A DNA stretch of 64,000 nucleotides. Source: Helianthus annuus (lineage: Eukaryota > Streptophyta > Magnoliopsida > Asterales > Asteraceae). Both the position numbers and the translations under genes were made by a program. This document shows positions 11,557 to 22,127 of the stretch, in pieces. The notes beneath the pieces were generated by a model, which was not told the DNA's origin, did no database searches, and saw only the letters and a list, made by a program, of their open reading frames with translations. The stretch covers positions 79,512,772 through 79,576,771 of the forward strand of contig NC_035445.2 of assembly GCF_002127325.2 (NCBI RefSeq), written 5' to 3'. Positions within the stretch are counted from its first letter, which is position 1, and every line of letters begins with the position of its first letter.

Positions 11557-12871
11557 AATTTTAGAGGAAACTTGTGAAGACAGCTGTGATGGTTTCGCTT
11601 TCAAATAAATCCATTGAACCCTAAGTAACACTCTGGGCCATGTTAGGATTCTTAGCGAAATTGTCAACCCTCAAAGTGAAGCCCTTGTAGTATCAAAACA
11701 TAGGGTTTCGAACTACGGACAAAGGAACGTTTCTTATGAAGACTTATCATAGGAAACTTGTGTGTGCTTGAAATCAGTGTTGGAGGGTGTAAGAAATAAT
11801 GACATTGGTTAAGGTCCAGGACTTCTAGTAACTTAAATAATGCTACGTTCGTAATGTAATAAGGTACACTTATATATAGGAAGTACCAACGGCGTATCCA
11901 CCATGCCCTTTCTACATTGTTCTCGTATCGTTATTCTTGTCACTATAGGTCTTAACACATGACAAAACTTGATGTGGTTTCTGTGCACTGAATTCCATAA
12001 TTATGTATGCATCCATAATTACGTAATTCCTTGCACAGTCCACACACTTCATTTCATAATGTGTAGGGAAAAAATCAATTGAATAAACATGAAGCAATTT
12101 GACTAGACCACCAAAGGATCTTTTTAGTTAGATCAACGAACAATCTTTTTACTTAGATCAACACATGATCTTCTTAACTAGCCCGTCGTACGATCTTCTT
12201 AAATAGACCACTTAAAGGGATCTTTTCAATTATATCATCACATGATGTTCCTAACCAGATTTTCAAATCAATCTGTTTAACTAGACCACTCAAGGGGTCC
12301 AATTATAGAATAGTACTTTAAAATCCAAGGGACTTAACTACAACGTAGAAGTCCATTAAGGATTTAAGATAGTACCTTTAGATATCCTACTATGAATCCC
12401 TCATATGAGATATGGAAGATTCTACGAGGATTTGGGTGGATCACATAAAAACACAAAACAAATAAGAAAACACATAAGCACATAATCACATAATTGTTTA
12501 ACTTGATCATTAAATTTTGTTATCTTTGGACACATGTATTTTAAAGCACACCAGGAATCCAATCCGTGGATTTCATTTGGCACTTTAAACATCTTCAAAA
12601 ATCTAACTATGGAGATAGAAAGATCTTCAATAGGAGTTTGGCTTTGTTTCTTAAAAGAAACGAGTGGTTAAGGTTCTTGGGGAGATCACACATGATCATA
12701 AAATGACAGAACTACACGAGTAGTTTGTCTTTGTGTTGTTATCATAAGGTTGCATCAAACATTCACACAATCGCATTAGTTTTGCAAAAATAAAAATAAC
12801 AAATCTTTATTTATGTAACAACCAAATTGTCTTGAAATGTCAAAAGATAACAACTAGAGGAAAAAAAAAGA
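11557..12871 (-). other. Non-coding 3' internal region of element C
   Basis: About 1.3 kb between gag and the polypurine tract where pol would be expected. I see no protease, RT or integrase motif in any frame. At 12105-12310 there is a degenerate tandem repeat with a core like GATCTTCTTAACTAGACCA, roughly 30-40 bp per unit. Short open frames (for example minus 11912-12097) carry no recognisable domain. Confidence 0.6.
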
Positions 12872-14019
12872 CTAATTGTTCACTGCTGCATCATTGTTTG
12901 CGTTTGCCTCATTGATGTTAAACACTCGTCCACGCGCTGGAGGTACGTTAACAAGTCTTGGGCAATTGTTTCTGTAGTGAGTAAGGTCACCACAGTTATA
13001 ACATGACCCAGGTGGGAACCGTGCTTGAACAGCAGCAGGGGTTGTAGTAGCTTGATTTGCAAAACGGTAAACATTGATCAAATGTCCCAACCGCCCACAG
13101 TGGGTACATTTATGACACTGCTCCTGCTCCAGATGATGACGGTTGCATTTGTTGCACAAAGGTGCGGTACCAACATAGTTTTGCCTTTTGCGAGGTTGTG
13201 CTGGCTGGTTTGGTGCAACTTTATTGTTCTGGGCAGTTATGGCGCAGTTTTGAGAAGCCTTATGCTTCTTCTTCTTAGATACCTCAGCCTGTTTTTCCTC
13301 CGGTTCTGCTTGAGCAGTCTTGTCAGATGGTCTTGGGTCGCCCTTTCGAAACAGCTTACCCTTTCTGATGTGGGATTTAGTCAATGTGGCAGACAATTCA
13401 ATGGCTTGTCTGACAGTAGTAGGGTTGCTGCCAGTAACGATATCCTGAACTAGGTCAGGAAGACCATCAACGTATCTCTCAATCGCCTTATCCAGAGGCG
13501 TAACCATAGCCCAGGGCATAATAGGCTCAATTCCTCATAGTGGTCAGTATAGGCTCGGTGTTCACCACTGTCTTGCTTTAAGTCATCAAATTCCCTTTCT
13601 AAAGCTCTCAATTCATGACGAGGACAAAATTCCCTCATCATAAGAGCCCTAAGCTCAGCCCAAGTCTGTGACAATGCAATCTCAGCACCACGGTCCCTCA
13701 TAATTCCGTTCCACCATGTAAGAGCCCTCTTCTGAAACACACTGGATGCAAACTCGAATTTCCGATTCTCAGGACACTGAACGTGGCGAAATGTACTCTC
13801 AATGCTCTCGAACCACTGTAGGAGCCCAGTTGCTCCTTCAAAACCACTAAACTTGAGTGGGTTAGCCGAATTAAAACTTTTGAAATTGCATGGAGCATTC
13901 TGGTTATTGTTGGCTTGGTTCACTTGAGCAATAATATCTGGGAGTACATCAGCCATATGTTGTGCCATAATATTTGCCATTTCGGCATTTGATAGCGGAT
14001 TTTCGCGTCGAGAAGGCAT
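12872..14019 (-). pseudogene. gag: Gag of element C, broken by one frameshift
   Basis: Starts at ATG 14019 (MPSRRENPLSN); an upstream in-frame Met (14049) is less likely because the MPSRREN-type start is usual for this gag group. The gag domain contains FNSANPLKFSGFEGATGL, LQWFESIESTF and ALTWWNG. A one-base frameshift at about 13510-13525 moves the rest into another frame, which resumes with TPLDKAIERYVDGLP. The C-terminal part has zinc-knuckle motifs: in CTHCGRLGHLINVY the last Cys is replaced by Tyr, while CYNCGDLTHYRNNC is intact. The frame ends in a TAG at 12872, where a normal element would continue into protease. It would supply particles only if repaired; as it stands it is a pseudogene. 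Confidence 0.85.
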
Positions 14020-14586
14020 TCTAAAAGGGGGAAACAGGAAGGAAAACAAGTGAGAGGATTAGACGAAAAGAATGAGATAAAACAAAATTGATGAAAGCAA
14101 AGATGGTGGTCATTTGTTTGTTACCACAAAGCAACAAACGACACACAGTGATTAATCAAGTAAATGGGTCAAAAATAATGTATCGCGAAGACATGCTCGC
14201 CTATAAGTGGACACTCACCCCAAGAGTTCCTAGGTAAGAGTGACTGGTCCGATATTGCGGATTTGTACGAACACTCTAGCCTTAGACAGAAGACCCAGGG
14301 TACAGGCACCCACCCTTCCAGTTTGCACGTGTTCACATTATTTAGACCAAACTTTGACGAGATTTTGAAAACTTAGAGGATTCAAAACCTAGTAATCAAT
14401 CATCCTAGAACAGATGATTGGTTTTCAAGGCGGATTTGAAATTTGTGTTCTTATTGTGGTTGTCACCTAAAGATAGGCGACTGTATTGTTTTAAAACTAA
14501 ACACAAGATAACTTGTGTTTGGGTCCTAGGAAGGTTATAGTCTAGGTCAAAGCATTACTAATAACCTAATTCCCTATAACCATTGG
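14020..14586 (-). other. Leader of element C between primer site and gag
   Basis: About 570 bp with no credible frame; unlike elements A and B there is no extra ORF here. Confidence 0.55.
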
Positions 14587-14602
14587 CTCTGATACCAACT
14601 TT
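14587..14602 (-). other. Primer binding site of C (initiator Met tRNA)
   Basis: Sense AGTTGGTATCAGAGCCA lies directly after the 5' LTR end at 14605, as in A, B and E. Confidence 0.88.
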
Positions 14603-14604
14603 TC

Positions 14605-17009
14605 TGTCACACCCCGACCACGTAAAACAACAAGACGTGGCAGAAACGTCGGGGAGTGTTGTAACAGAATCATTGTTTCACAGCCATGGATAAAATAATT
14701 TTGTTTTATTGAATCATTGAACTCATTGTTCTATTACAAATTAGATAAATACAAATATCATCTTTCAAGTTTTAAAGTCGCTAAGGCACGAGTCCATCCT
14801 AAGTGTAGCATGTATCAACAATCATCACAAAGCAGCACTTGAAACATGTGTAAAAATAGGTACGTCAGCATAAAAATGCCTGTGAGATACATAAGTTTTA
14901 TTGATTTAGGATTCATGACTTATAAGTTTGAAGAAAATGTTTTAAGAAAAGTAGCCATGATCCTTGTAAAAATGTTTTTGTTTTGTAAATCATATAAAAA
15001 TCGATAAGAAAACAGATGACTTAAAAGAAATATGTATAAATAAATAATTAGGTAAAAATGAGTTTATATATATATATATATATATATTGTTTAAAAAACA
15101 ATATTTTGATAAAAAGGTTCATAGTATATATCAAAATATACTTTGGTTTTAAGAAAGTCGAATAAGTAATATATTAAAATCTATATTTCAGTTTCAAAAT
15201 AGTTAAACAGATAGTATATTAAATATACTTTAGTTGTCAAAATAATAGTTTTCAGTAGTACATCAAAAGTATACTTTGGTTTAGTTTGTAACATATTAAA
15301 CTATGCCTTGGTTTTATAAATAACATATTAAACTATGTTTTGGTTTTACAAATAACATATCAAAATATGCTTTGGATTTGATAAATAACATATCAAACTA
15401 TGTTTTGGTTTGTTAAATAAAATATATGTTGGTTTTGTACAATATCACATATGAGAGCATATCAAACCATCCTTTAAGGAGTATAACTGAATATACCAAA
15501 AATAATGTGATTTAAGAATTCACTCAGACCTAGTGCATCAAACTACACCTTTGAGACTATAGGAATACCACGAAGGCAATCCCTATTTGGATGGAGAAAT
15601 AAAATTGGTTTCAGACATTCCATGACAACAGGAATGGGGTGTCAAATCCTATAGCGCTATATCATACTACCAACCGGTCTGGTGAACAAAATAAGTACTA
15701 TTCCAACAATTAATTTTTATAATCTTTGAAAAATCAGTGTTTAAACCATAGATAATCATTCAGTTTGTCAAAAGATAAGTACTAACATGTATAATCAATT
15801 ATACTTTGAAATCATGAAATTAACAGATATGTACACATGCTTCACCCCAAAATATTGAAAACAGTAAAAGAGGGGACTATGTACTCACTTGAGGGTGCTT
15901 AGAAGTCTTGAACAACTACCAAGCAAGCTAGAAGGAGCACGGAATCAAACGACACCTAATATAGGTAACTACATAAATAAACCGGACCAAAAACGGAAGA
16001 TCGGATAGGATGAGATCTCGTAAACCAAATGAGTGTGGAAACTCATATGATATGGTTTAACAAGGCCTACATACTAAAAGGAAACCTAACCTAAGTGCTT
16101 ACGACCCATTACGACCCGTTTAGGTAGCTTGCGCTACTTTAACGCGTCGCTTGCGTAAAACGCGTTCGGACTGTCTAACTAGTCCTACGACAAGTATTAT
16201 ATGCCCTAACATACTTAATTATGTTGCATAATTAGTTAAATGACAAAAGTTTGGGTTACATATGCTTAAATATCAATTATGCATAAAAAGGGTATTTTGG
16301 TAATTTTCCTAAGGCATATAAACTAACTATCATACAACTACTTAAACGAAGTGACCATAAGGTATAACCTCGAAAGATTATTCCCTATACAACTATGGTC
16401 ACCTAATGTGTTTGGTCGGATCCTAAAGGTCGACCAAACGGGTCGGGTTCGAAGTATAAGCGATTGATTAGATCGCTTACCTTACGACCCTATATAAGCA
16501 CTAAACCTAAAGTGACGAGCTAAACATGTTAAAACATGTTTAACGAATTTAGAAAACATGTTTGATATCAAAACAAATGGTTTTGATACCTAAAAGTAGT
16601 TTGGTTACAAAATACGCAAGAATACACATTTTGGCCGAAACTACGACTCGTCACTACACCTAGATAACGTGGTAATCAGTAGGTATAGTCACTAGGGACT
16701 ATAACCATCGTGATTATGCTCACGTTATGAAGTTCAAACGAACTTCGTGTTGACCATAAACTGGTCAATGCAGAAAGTCAAACACAGTTTGACTTTCGGA
16801 CTCGAAAAACGATAAAAGAACGAAGGAATACTTACAAAGGGTCCCCGCAAGAAAATCTTAATCCAAATAGCTCAGGTATGAAGCAAAGGCTTCAACTTAG
16901 AGCACTTTAGATCAGATTTGTGTGAGGAAGAAATGAAACAAAGGGGGTATTTATAGTTTTTACACAACCGTTAAGATCGTTCCTCGATAAACGAGCTTCA
17001 ATCCTAGCC
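14605..17009 (-). repeat. Truncated 5' LTR of element C (2405 of ~3358 bp)
   Basis: Very similar to 8163-10505, with one clear indel near 16316-16360. Homology stops just after ATCCTAGCC, where sequence of the Athila LTR begins. The U3 start is therefore missing; the TATA box remains. Confidence 0.88.
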
Positions 17010-17263
17010 CTCATTGAGCACGGGGCGTGTTCAGCCTTCTGTTCTCTTGTTTTTGCTTGGGAAGATGCTGTCGGGGGGTCGGGCATGCCACGTTTGTTCC
17101 TTTTCTTGTATTTATGTTAGATTTAGCTGCCTTTTTGCTTCTTTTGTTCATCTGAGCTCATTTAATCCTGAAAATACAAAAGGAAGACAAAAACACACTT
17201 TTTCCAACATTAGTACTAAAAAAGGGTTAATTTTGTGCCAAAATTGATGTAATTTATATGTTG
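17010..17263 (-). repeat. 3' LTR remnant of Athila element D
   Basis: About 250 bp matching 21863-22111 of the 5' LTR, including the GAGCACGGGGCGTGTTCAG motif. Both ends are missing: the first ~16 sense bases together with the polypurine tract, and everything beyond the junction with C. Confidence 0.8.
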
Positions 17264-17275
17264 TTGATGCTTTTA

Positions 17276-17556
17276 TTCTTCGACCGTTTGAAGCGAGATT
17301 TCTTCTTCCTCATCCTCAATGAATCCTTGGTAGAGTTTCAGCCGTTGGCCATTGACTTTGAATGGAATTCCATTTCAAGATCTAATTTCTACTGCACCGT
17401 GTGGGAAAATATGGGTGATAGAAAAAGGTCCTGACCCCCTAGACTTTAATTTTCCAGGAAATAATCGAAGTCGTGAATTAAACAAAAGAACTTGATCTCC
17501 TACTCGAAATTCATTAGGTTTAATATGTTTGTCATGCAAATTTTTCATTCTTTCCT
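17276..17556 (-). pseudogene. C-terminal end of Athila integrase
   Basis: A short minus-strand frame joined to the RT by a deletion at about 17545-17560. It includes MKNLHDKHIKPNEFRVGDQV, then LLFNSRLRLFPGKLKSRGSG and GPFSITHIFPHGAVEI, the usual C-terminal integrase segment with its GPF motif, then an in-frame TGA (near 17379), and ends in an acidic tail and stop near 17276. The zinc-binding and DDE portions are absent. Confidence 0.75.
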
Positions 17557-18741
17557 TATAAACCGTCTATAAAATCCGGCATGCCCTAAGAAACTTCTGA
17601 TTGCTCTAATGGAGGATGGTGGAGGTAATCGAGAAATAGTGTCTATTTTGGCTCGATCAACTTCCATTCCTTCGCTTGAGACTTTGTGACCGAGTACTAT
17701 TCCCTCCGTTACCATGAAATGGCATTTTTCCCAATTAAGGGCGAGGTTAGTTTCCTCACATCGGGATAGCATTCGTTCGAGGTTATCGAGGCATTGGTCG
17801 TATGAATTTCCAAAGATAGAAAAGTCGTCCATGAAGACTTCCATTGTCTTTTCTATCATGTCATGGAAAATGGCCACCATGCAACGTTGGAATGTTGCGG
17901 GGGCATTACATAGACCAAATGGCATGCGTCGATAAGCAAAAGTTCCATAGGGACATGTGAATGTTGTCTTTTCTTGGTCTTCGGGTGCTATCAGGATTTG
18001 AAAGTAACCTGAAAAACCATCCAAGAAACAATAAAATTTATGACCGGATAATCTTTCTAACATTTGGTCAATAAAGGGCAAAGGAAAGTGATCATTCCTT
18101 GTTGCTTCATTTAACCGTCTATAGTCTATACATACTCTCCATTCTGTGATGGTTCTCGTTGGTATTAATTCATTTTTTTCATTAGTTATTACCGTTATGC
18201 CTCCTTTCTTTGGAACTACTTGAACGGGACTTACCCAAGGACTATCGGAGATAGGATAAATAAGTCCGGCGTCAAGTAATTTGATGACTTCGCTTTTGAC
18301 CACTTCTTGGATATTTGGATTTACTCTACGTTGTGGTTGAATTACCGATTTGTAGTCATCATTCATTAAAATTTTGTGCGTGCACATGGAAGGACTTATT
18401 CCTTTAATATCTACAAGCTTCCAAGCGATCGCATTTTTGTGTTTTTTCAAAAGTTTAATTAATTTTTCTTTTTCTATACTACTTAAGTTAGACGAAATAA
18501 TTACAAGATATTTACCATCCTTGTCTAGAAAAGCATATTCCAAACCTTTCGGAAGTTCTTTGAGCTCAAGAAGTGGGTCTTTAGGAGACTCCTTATTTGG
18601 TTGCTCATTTTGATCAAGAACTTTAAAAGTTTGTTCTATGGCGACCTCTTCTTCAACAAAGTGGTCCATCTTTTCACTTGTATCGGGTGGTTCATCTTCA
18701 TCTTCAATTAGGGGGTCATTATTGCCAAAAGGGTATTTCAT
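17545..18741 (-). pseudogene. pol: Athila reverse transcriptase, truncated after the RT thumb
   Basis: 398 codons from the first Met of the frame. An acidic N-terminal linker leads into RT: CIDYRRLNEATRNDHFPLPF, FLDGFSGYFQI, CPYGTFAYRRMPFGLCNAP, and the catalytic FMDD within MEVFMDDFSIFG, all of which look intact. The frame ends at the deletion junction directly after GHAGFYRRFI, where RNase H and integrase should follow. The family function is copying element RNA into DNA. The first Met is not a true start; in intact relatives this is part of a gag-pol polyprotein. Confidence 0.85.
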
Positions 18742-19313
18742 TGAGCGCTCAAGATCTATGCTCCTTTTGAATGCCCCTACTTGAGGAGGTAGATTATTGT
18801 ACTACCGGTTTTTCAAAGCTTCGTGAATTTTTACAAAAGGTCGTCCCAACACTAGAGGAGCGTCATCAAGGATGACAAATTCGGTTGGGATTACCAATTG
18901 ATTTGTTTTAACCAAGACATCCTTAACTATACCGATTGATTTTATTATTTTCCGATTGGATAGAAAAATGGGTATTTAAAGTAGAGAAAAATCACTAATA
19001 CTTAATTTTTCGAAAATGTAATTAGGCATTATGTTAACACAAAGATCTTTATCAGTTGTGACATTACTAATAAAGGAATTTTGAAAAAAAAACATGGAAC
19101 CGGTGTAATGTTGATTTCAAAAGGGTCTTCTTTTATTAGTGAAGTTTGATCGTTAGTTAACTTAATACTTACCATTTTGTCAATTTTAGTGCTAGTGTTT
19201 AACTCTTTTAAAAACTTAGCATGAGTGGGTACTAAACAATTATTTTCAAAAGAAGGTGACAAGAGATTAATTTCTTCAAAATTAGACTCTTCTTGGATTT
19301 TAATGTTGTCGGA
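18742..19313 (-). pseudogene. Degenerate gag-protease linker and protease of D
   Basis: Recognisable protease-region sequence (MPNYIFEKLSISDFSLL, then VLVKTNQLVIPTEFVILDD and LVLGRPF) is interrupted by stops, for example near 18976 and 18800. The expected catalytic DLGAS block is replaced by DLCVN, so the active site is absent. Part of the upstream linker lies in the frame at 19029-19262. Confidence 0.65.
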
Positions 19314-19997
19314 CTAACCTTTTTCGTTGTTTAACTCATGTGTCGGTTTTTCACTTATTTGTTCTTCTATTTTTACCTCTTCAACTATCTTTTCTTTATT
19401 TAATTCTTCTCTTGCGCGGGACTCCTCTTCCCTTGCGCGAGATTCTTTTATGTATCGCTCGATAGTTTTAAGGTGTTCTAATATCCTATCGGTCACTTCG
19501 GTGATAGAGAAAGGATCGTGATTTTCAAAGCTTGAATCCGGTTGTTCGATCCTTGGTTCCTCATAGTACTCATATGAAGTAGATAGTTCATACCATTGTT
19601 CTTCATTGTAAGTATATGATGGATAAGGGTCGTAATTTTGTTCTTCATAGTACTCATATGAGGTGGGTTGTTCACGCCATGGTTCCTCATAATAAGAGTA
19701 TGAAGGTGGTGGCTTATATCTTGGTTCCTCAAAGTATGAGTACGAAGGTTCATACCTTGGGTCTTCAAAATATGAGTATGAGGGAGAAGGTTCATACCTT
19801 GGGTCTTCATAGGATGTGTATGAAGTCGATGGCTCGTACCTGGGCTCCTCATAATGGGTGTAGGAAGTGGATGGTTGAAGTGAGTCGTAATATTGAACCG
19901 AGTGCAGGTTACCACAATTAGTGCAATAGTCTCCCCTATAATCCTCCTCCTCATAGGTGTAGTTGTAGCCTCCTGAGTATTGATCCATAAGAATCAC
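19314..19997 (-). CDS. Gag-like ORF of D made of Tyr/Glu/Pro repeats
   Basis: 227 codons. After MDQYSGGYNYTYEEEDYRG and a CTNCGNLH half zinc-knuckle come about eight imperfect repeats of 12-15 residues with the core SYxYYEEPRYEP. A charged helical tail follows (DRILEHLKTIERYIKES, then repeated SRAREE) and an acidic end. The canonical retrotransposon gag core is missing, so this is probably the C-terminal part of an Athila gag left after deletion and expanded by tandem duplication (DNA repeats of ~42-45 bp at 19545-19880). The reading frame is intact. Confidence 0.65.
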   Translation of the reverse strand: MILMDQYSGGYNYTYEEEDYRGDYCTNCGNLHSVQYYDSLQPSTSYTHYEEPRYEPSTSYTSYEDPRYEPSPSYSYFEDPRYEPSYSYFEEPRYKPPPSYSYYEEPWREQPTSYEYYEEQNYDPYPSYTYNEEQWYELSTSYEYYEEPRIEQPDSSFENHDPFSITEVTDRILEHLKTIERYIKESRAREEESRAREELNKEKIVEEVKIEEQISEKPTHELNNEKG

Positions 19998-20039
19998 TCA
20001 GCAGACCACAACAGAGTCTCGGGACCAGAAAACAAAAAT

Positions 20040-20260
20040 AAAAACGGAAACAGAGGCTGGACACGGCCCCGTGTTCAGTGGACACGGCCCGTGTTCAGGG
20101 TCTGTATCTGGGCGTTTTAATAAAAGTTACTGCTCTTTTTGAGCACGGGGGCGTGTTCAGTGAGCACGACCCCGTGTTCAGACTCTGTATCTGGGTGTTT
20201 TATGAAAAATGTGTAGCACGGCCCCGTGTTCAGTGAACACGGCCCGTGTTCAGGCTACTG
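20040..20260 (-). repeat. CACGGCCCCGTG palindrome pairs in the leader of D
   Basis: Three pairs of a short GC-rich near-palindrome (CACGGCCCCGTG and one-base variants), each pair spaced about 20 bp and joined by TTCAGTG-like sequence. The same motif pairs occur in the LTR of D at 21583-21870. Confidence 0.8.
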
Positions 20261-20364
20261 AAAATGCAAACTAAACTAAAATGCAGAAAAATGTGTGCGC
20301 GTTTTGAAAAAGTTTTGAAAAACTGATTAGGCCGTCGATTTTAAGCTTTCTTAAAATCCTTGTG

Positions 20365-20382
20365 TCCCCGGCAACGGCGCCA
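20365..20382 (-). other. Primer binding site of D (Asp tRNA type)
   Basis: Sense TGGCGCCGTTGCCGGGGA, the primer site typical of Athila elements and complementary to the 3' end of an aspartate tRNA, a few bases after the LTR end. Confidence 0.85.
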
Positions 20383-20388
20383 AAAACT

Positions 20389-22127
20389 TGATGTGCGTGT
20401 AGTGTAATATATTTTAGGTGTATATTTTAAGCCCTTTTACACTTTTTTAGCCAAGTTTTATATTTATAAAACACGATATTTACTAAAACTAAACACACAT
20501 ATGGGCAAGTGCACCCACCGTGAGCGTAGTATAGTGTTGGTAAGATACCGAGGTCGTCCAAGGACACAAGAGCTTTTAGTACCGGTTTATCCTCAACGTC
20601 TAATCAAATCAAAAGTTAGAAAAAGATTTTTAAACTAGAAAAATAAAACTAACTAAAATGCTGAAAAATTAAATAAAAACAGATAGACAAGATGAATCAC
20701 TTGGATCCGACTCGTGTGTAGTGTAACCTTTGATTATTTCCGCACTTTTGCACATTTTAAGAGATTATCTTAGTTATTGTAGTAGGCCCCTCTTTTGAAG
20801 GTGACGTTACCCTCAACCCAGTAGTTTGAGTCAGCAAGGATACAATCCTAAAGGGTCGGATTATTGAAAAATAATTAATTAAGTTATTAATGCATAATGT
20901 GGTAGGCCCCTCTTTTGAAGGTGACGTTACCCTCGGCTAAGTAGTCTGAGTCAGCAGGGATACAGTCCTAAGTAGCCGGGTTAAAGTTTTAATAGTAGTT
21001 TAACTTATGAGGGGATCAAAGAGTTTGGACCCCCGCCATCCAATACCGGTGGGTATTGAAGGAGGTCCTACTAAATTTGACCCAGGTCCTTTGAAGGATC
21101 TATACACTGAACAATGGCAAGACTCTTACCAAACTGTTCCCTTAACCCCCGACCAGGTAGCCAACATATCTCCATATAGACCGTGGAGATATGAATGATG
21201 AAAATCTTTTATTTTATATAGACAGTAAAATAATGCCAAGACACCACGGACAAACGATAAGGAATAATCACCTTCAACATAAGAAACTAGTTATTAAAGT
21301 CATTAATACATAACCAAATAAAAAGTGCGAAAAGATTAAAATAAAAAGTATTACACTAAACACTTGTCTTCACCAAGTGATGTAAGAGACTTAGGCAAAC
21401 ATGGCCTTTGATTGTCAAGAACTCTTACGATCAATCTTGGATCCCGAGACGACTCACACACTCTATGATGGATGATGGTGTTGTGATGGTGGTGGGTGGT
21501 GGGTGAAATGTGAGAGAGGTGGTGTGCCAAGGGATGAGTTGCAAGTGATCCAAGCACTCCTATTTATAGGTTGAACAGAAGCTTGGGCACGGGCCCGTGT
21601 CCGTTGGGCACGGCCCCGTGTCCATCCTTCTCTCTTTCTTCATTAATTACAGTTTGTCTGCATTAGTTGACCACGCCACCGTGTCCGCTTAGCACGACCC
21701 CGTGTGCCGAAGCGTATCTGTACTATCAAGATTTGCCTGGATTCTGTGAATCTTATAGTTGACCACGGCCCCGTGTCCGCTGAGCACGGCCTCGTGGTGG
21801 GCGATAGAAGCTTCTACAACTTTGTCTTTTCTGCTGACACTTGGGCACGCCCCCACGCTCACTGAGCACGGGGCGTGTTCAGCCTTTTGTTCTCTTGTTT
21901 TGCTTGGGAAGATGCTGTCGGGGGGTCGGGCATGCCACGTTTGTTCCTTTTCTTGTATTTATGTTAGATTTAGCTGTCTTTTTTGCTTCTTTTGTTCATT
22001 TGAGCTCATTTAATCCTGAAAATGCAAAAGGAAGAAAAAAACACACTTTTTCCAACATTAATACTAAAAAAAGGTTAGTTTTATGCCATAATTAATGTAA
22101 TTTATATGTTGCATTTTGTGCACATCA
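20389..22127 (-). repeat. 5' LTR of Athila element D (1739 bp)
   Basis: Ends are TGATGTGC and GCACATCA, forming an 8-bp terminal inverted repeat. It contains a ~120-bp tandem duplication (20782-20995, units beginning GTAGGCCCCTCTTTTGAAGG) and four pairs of CACGG..CCGTG motifs (21583-21870). Open frames inside it, such as plus 21007-21198, are not supported as genes. Confidence 0.88.
21559..21570 (-). promoter_or_regulatory. TATA box in the LTR of D
   Basis: Sense CCTATAAATAGG, a perfect palindromic TATA-type box, with the GC-rich motif pairs beginning some 15 bp upstream. Confidence 0.7.

Larger units (their letters stand above)
8163..17009 (-). mobile_element. Element C: gag-only, non-autonomous Tekay-like LTR retrotransposon, truncated
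   Basis: Minus-strand element made of a complete 3' LTR (8163-11520), an internal region of 3084 bp (11521-14604) and a 5' LTR cut short at about 17009. The internal region has a primer site, a gag and a polypurine tract, but no protease, reverse transcriptase or integrase that I can see. That layout matches the class called TR-GAG or gag-bearing non-autonomous elements. The missing ~950 bp of the 5' LTR ends at a junction with Athila element D. The 5-bp left flank is tccat; the right flank is lost, so no target duplication can be shown. Confidence 0.8.
17010..22127 (-). mobile_element. Element D: rearranged Athila-lineage Ty3/gypsy element
   Basis: Minus-strand element with a complete 5' LTR (20389-22127), an Asp-tRNA-type primer site, a repetitive gag-like ORF, a degenerate protease, most of a reverse transcriptase, the very end of integrase and a short 3' LTR remnant. 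RNase H and the integrase catalytic core are deleted. The RT sequence (WKLVDIKGISPSMCTHKI, LLDAGLIYPISDSPWVSP, CIDYRRLNEATR) is characteristic of Athila. It cannot be autonomous. The left end is lost at the junction with C; the right flank is atact. Confidence 0.85.

Noticed and set aside
21007..21198. 63-codon ORF without repeats
   Set aside because: Lies in the LTR of D beside its tandem duplication; no domain and no second copy to test conservation.
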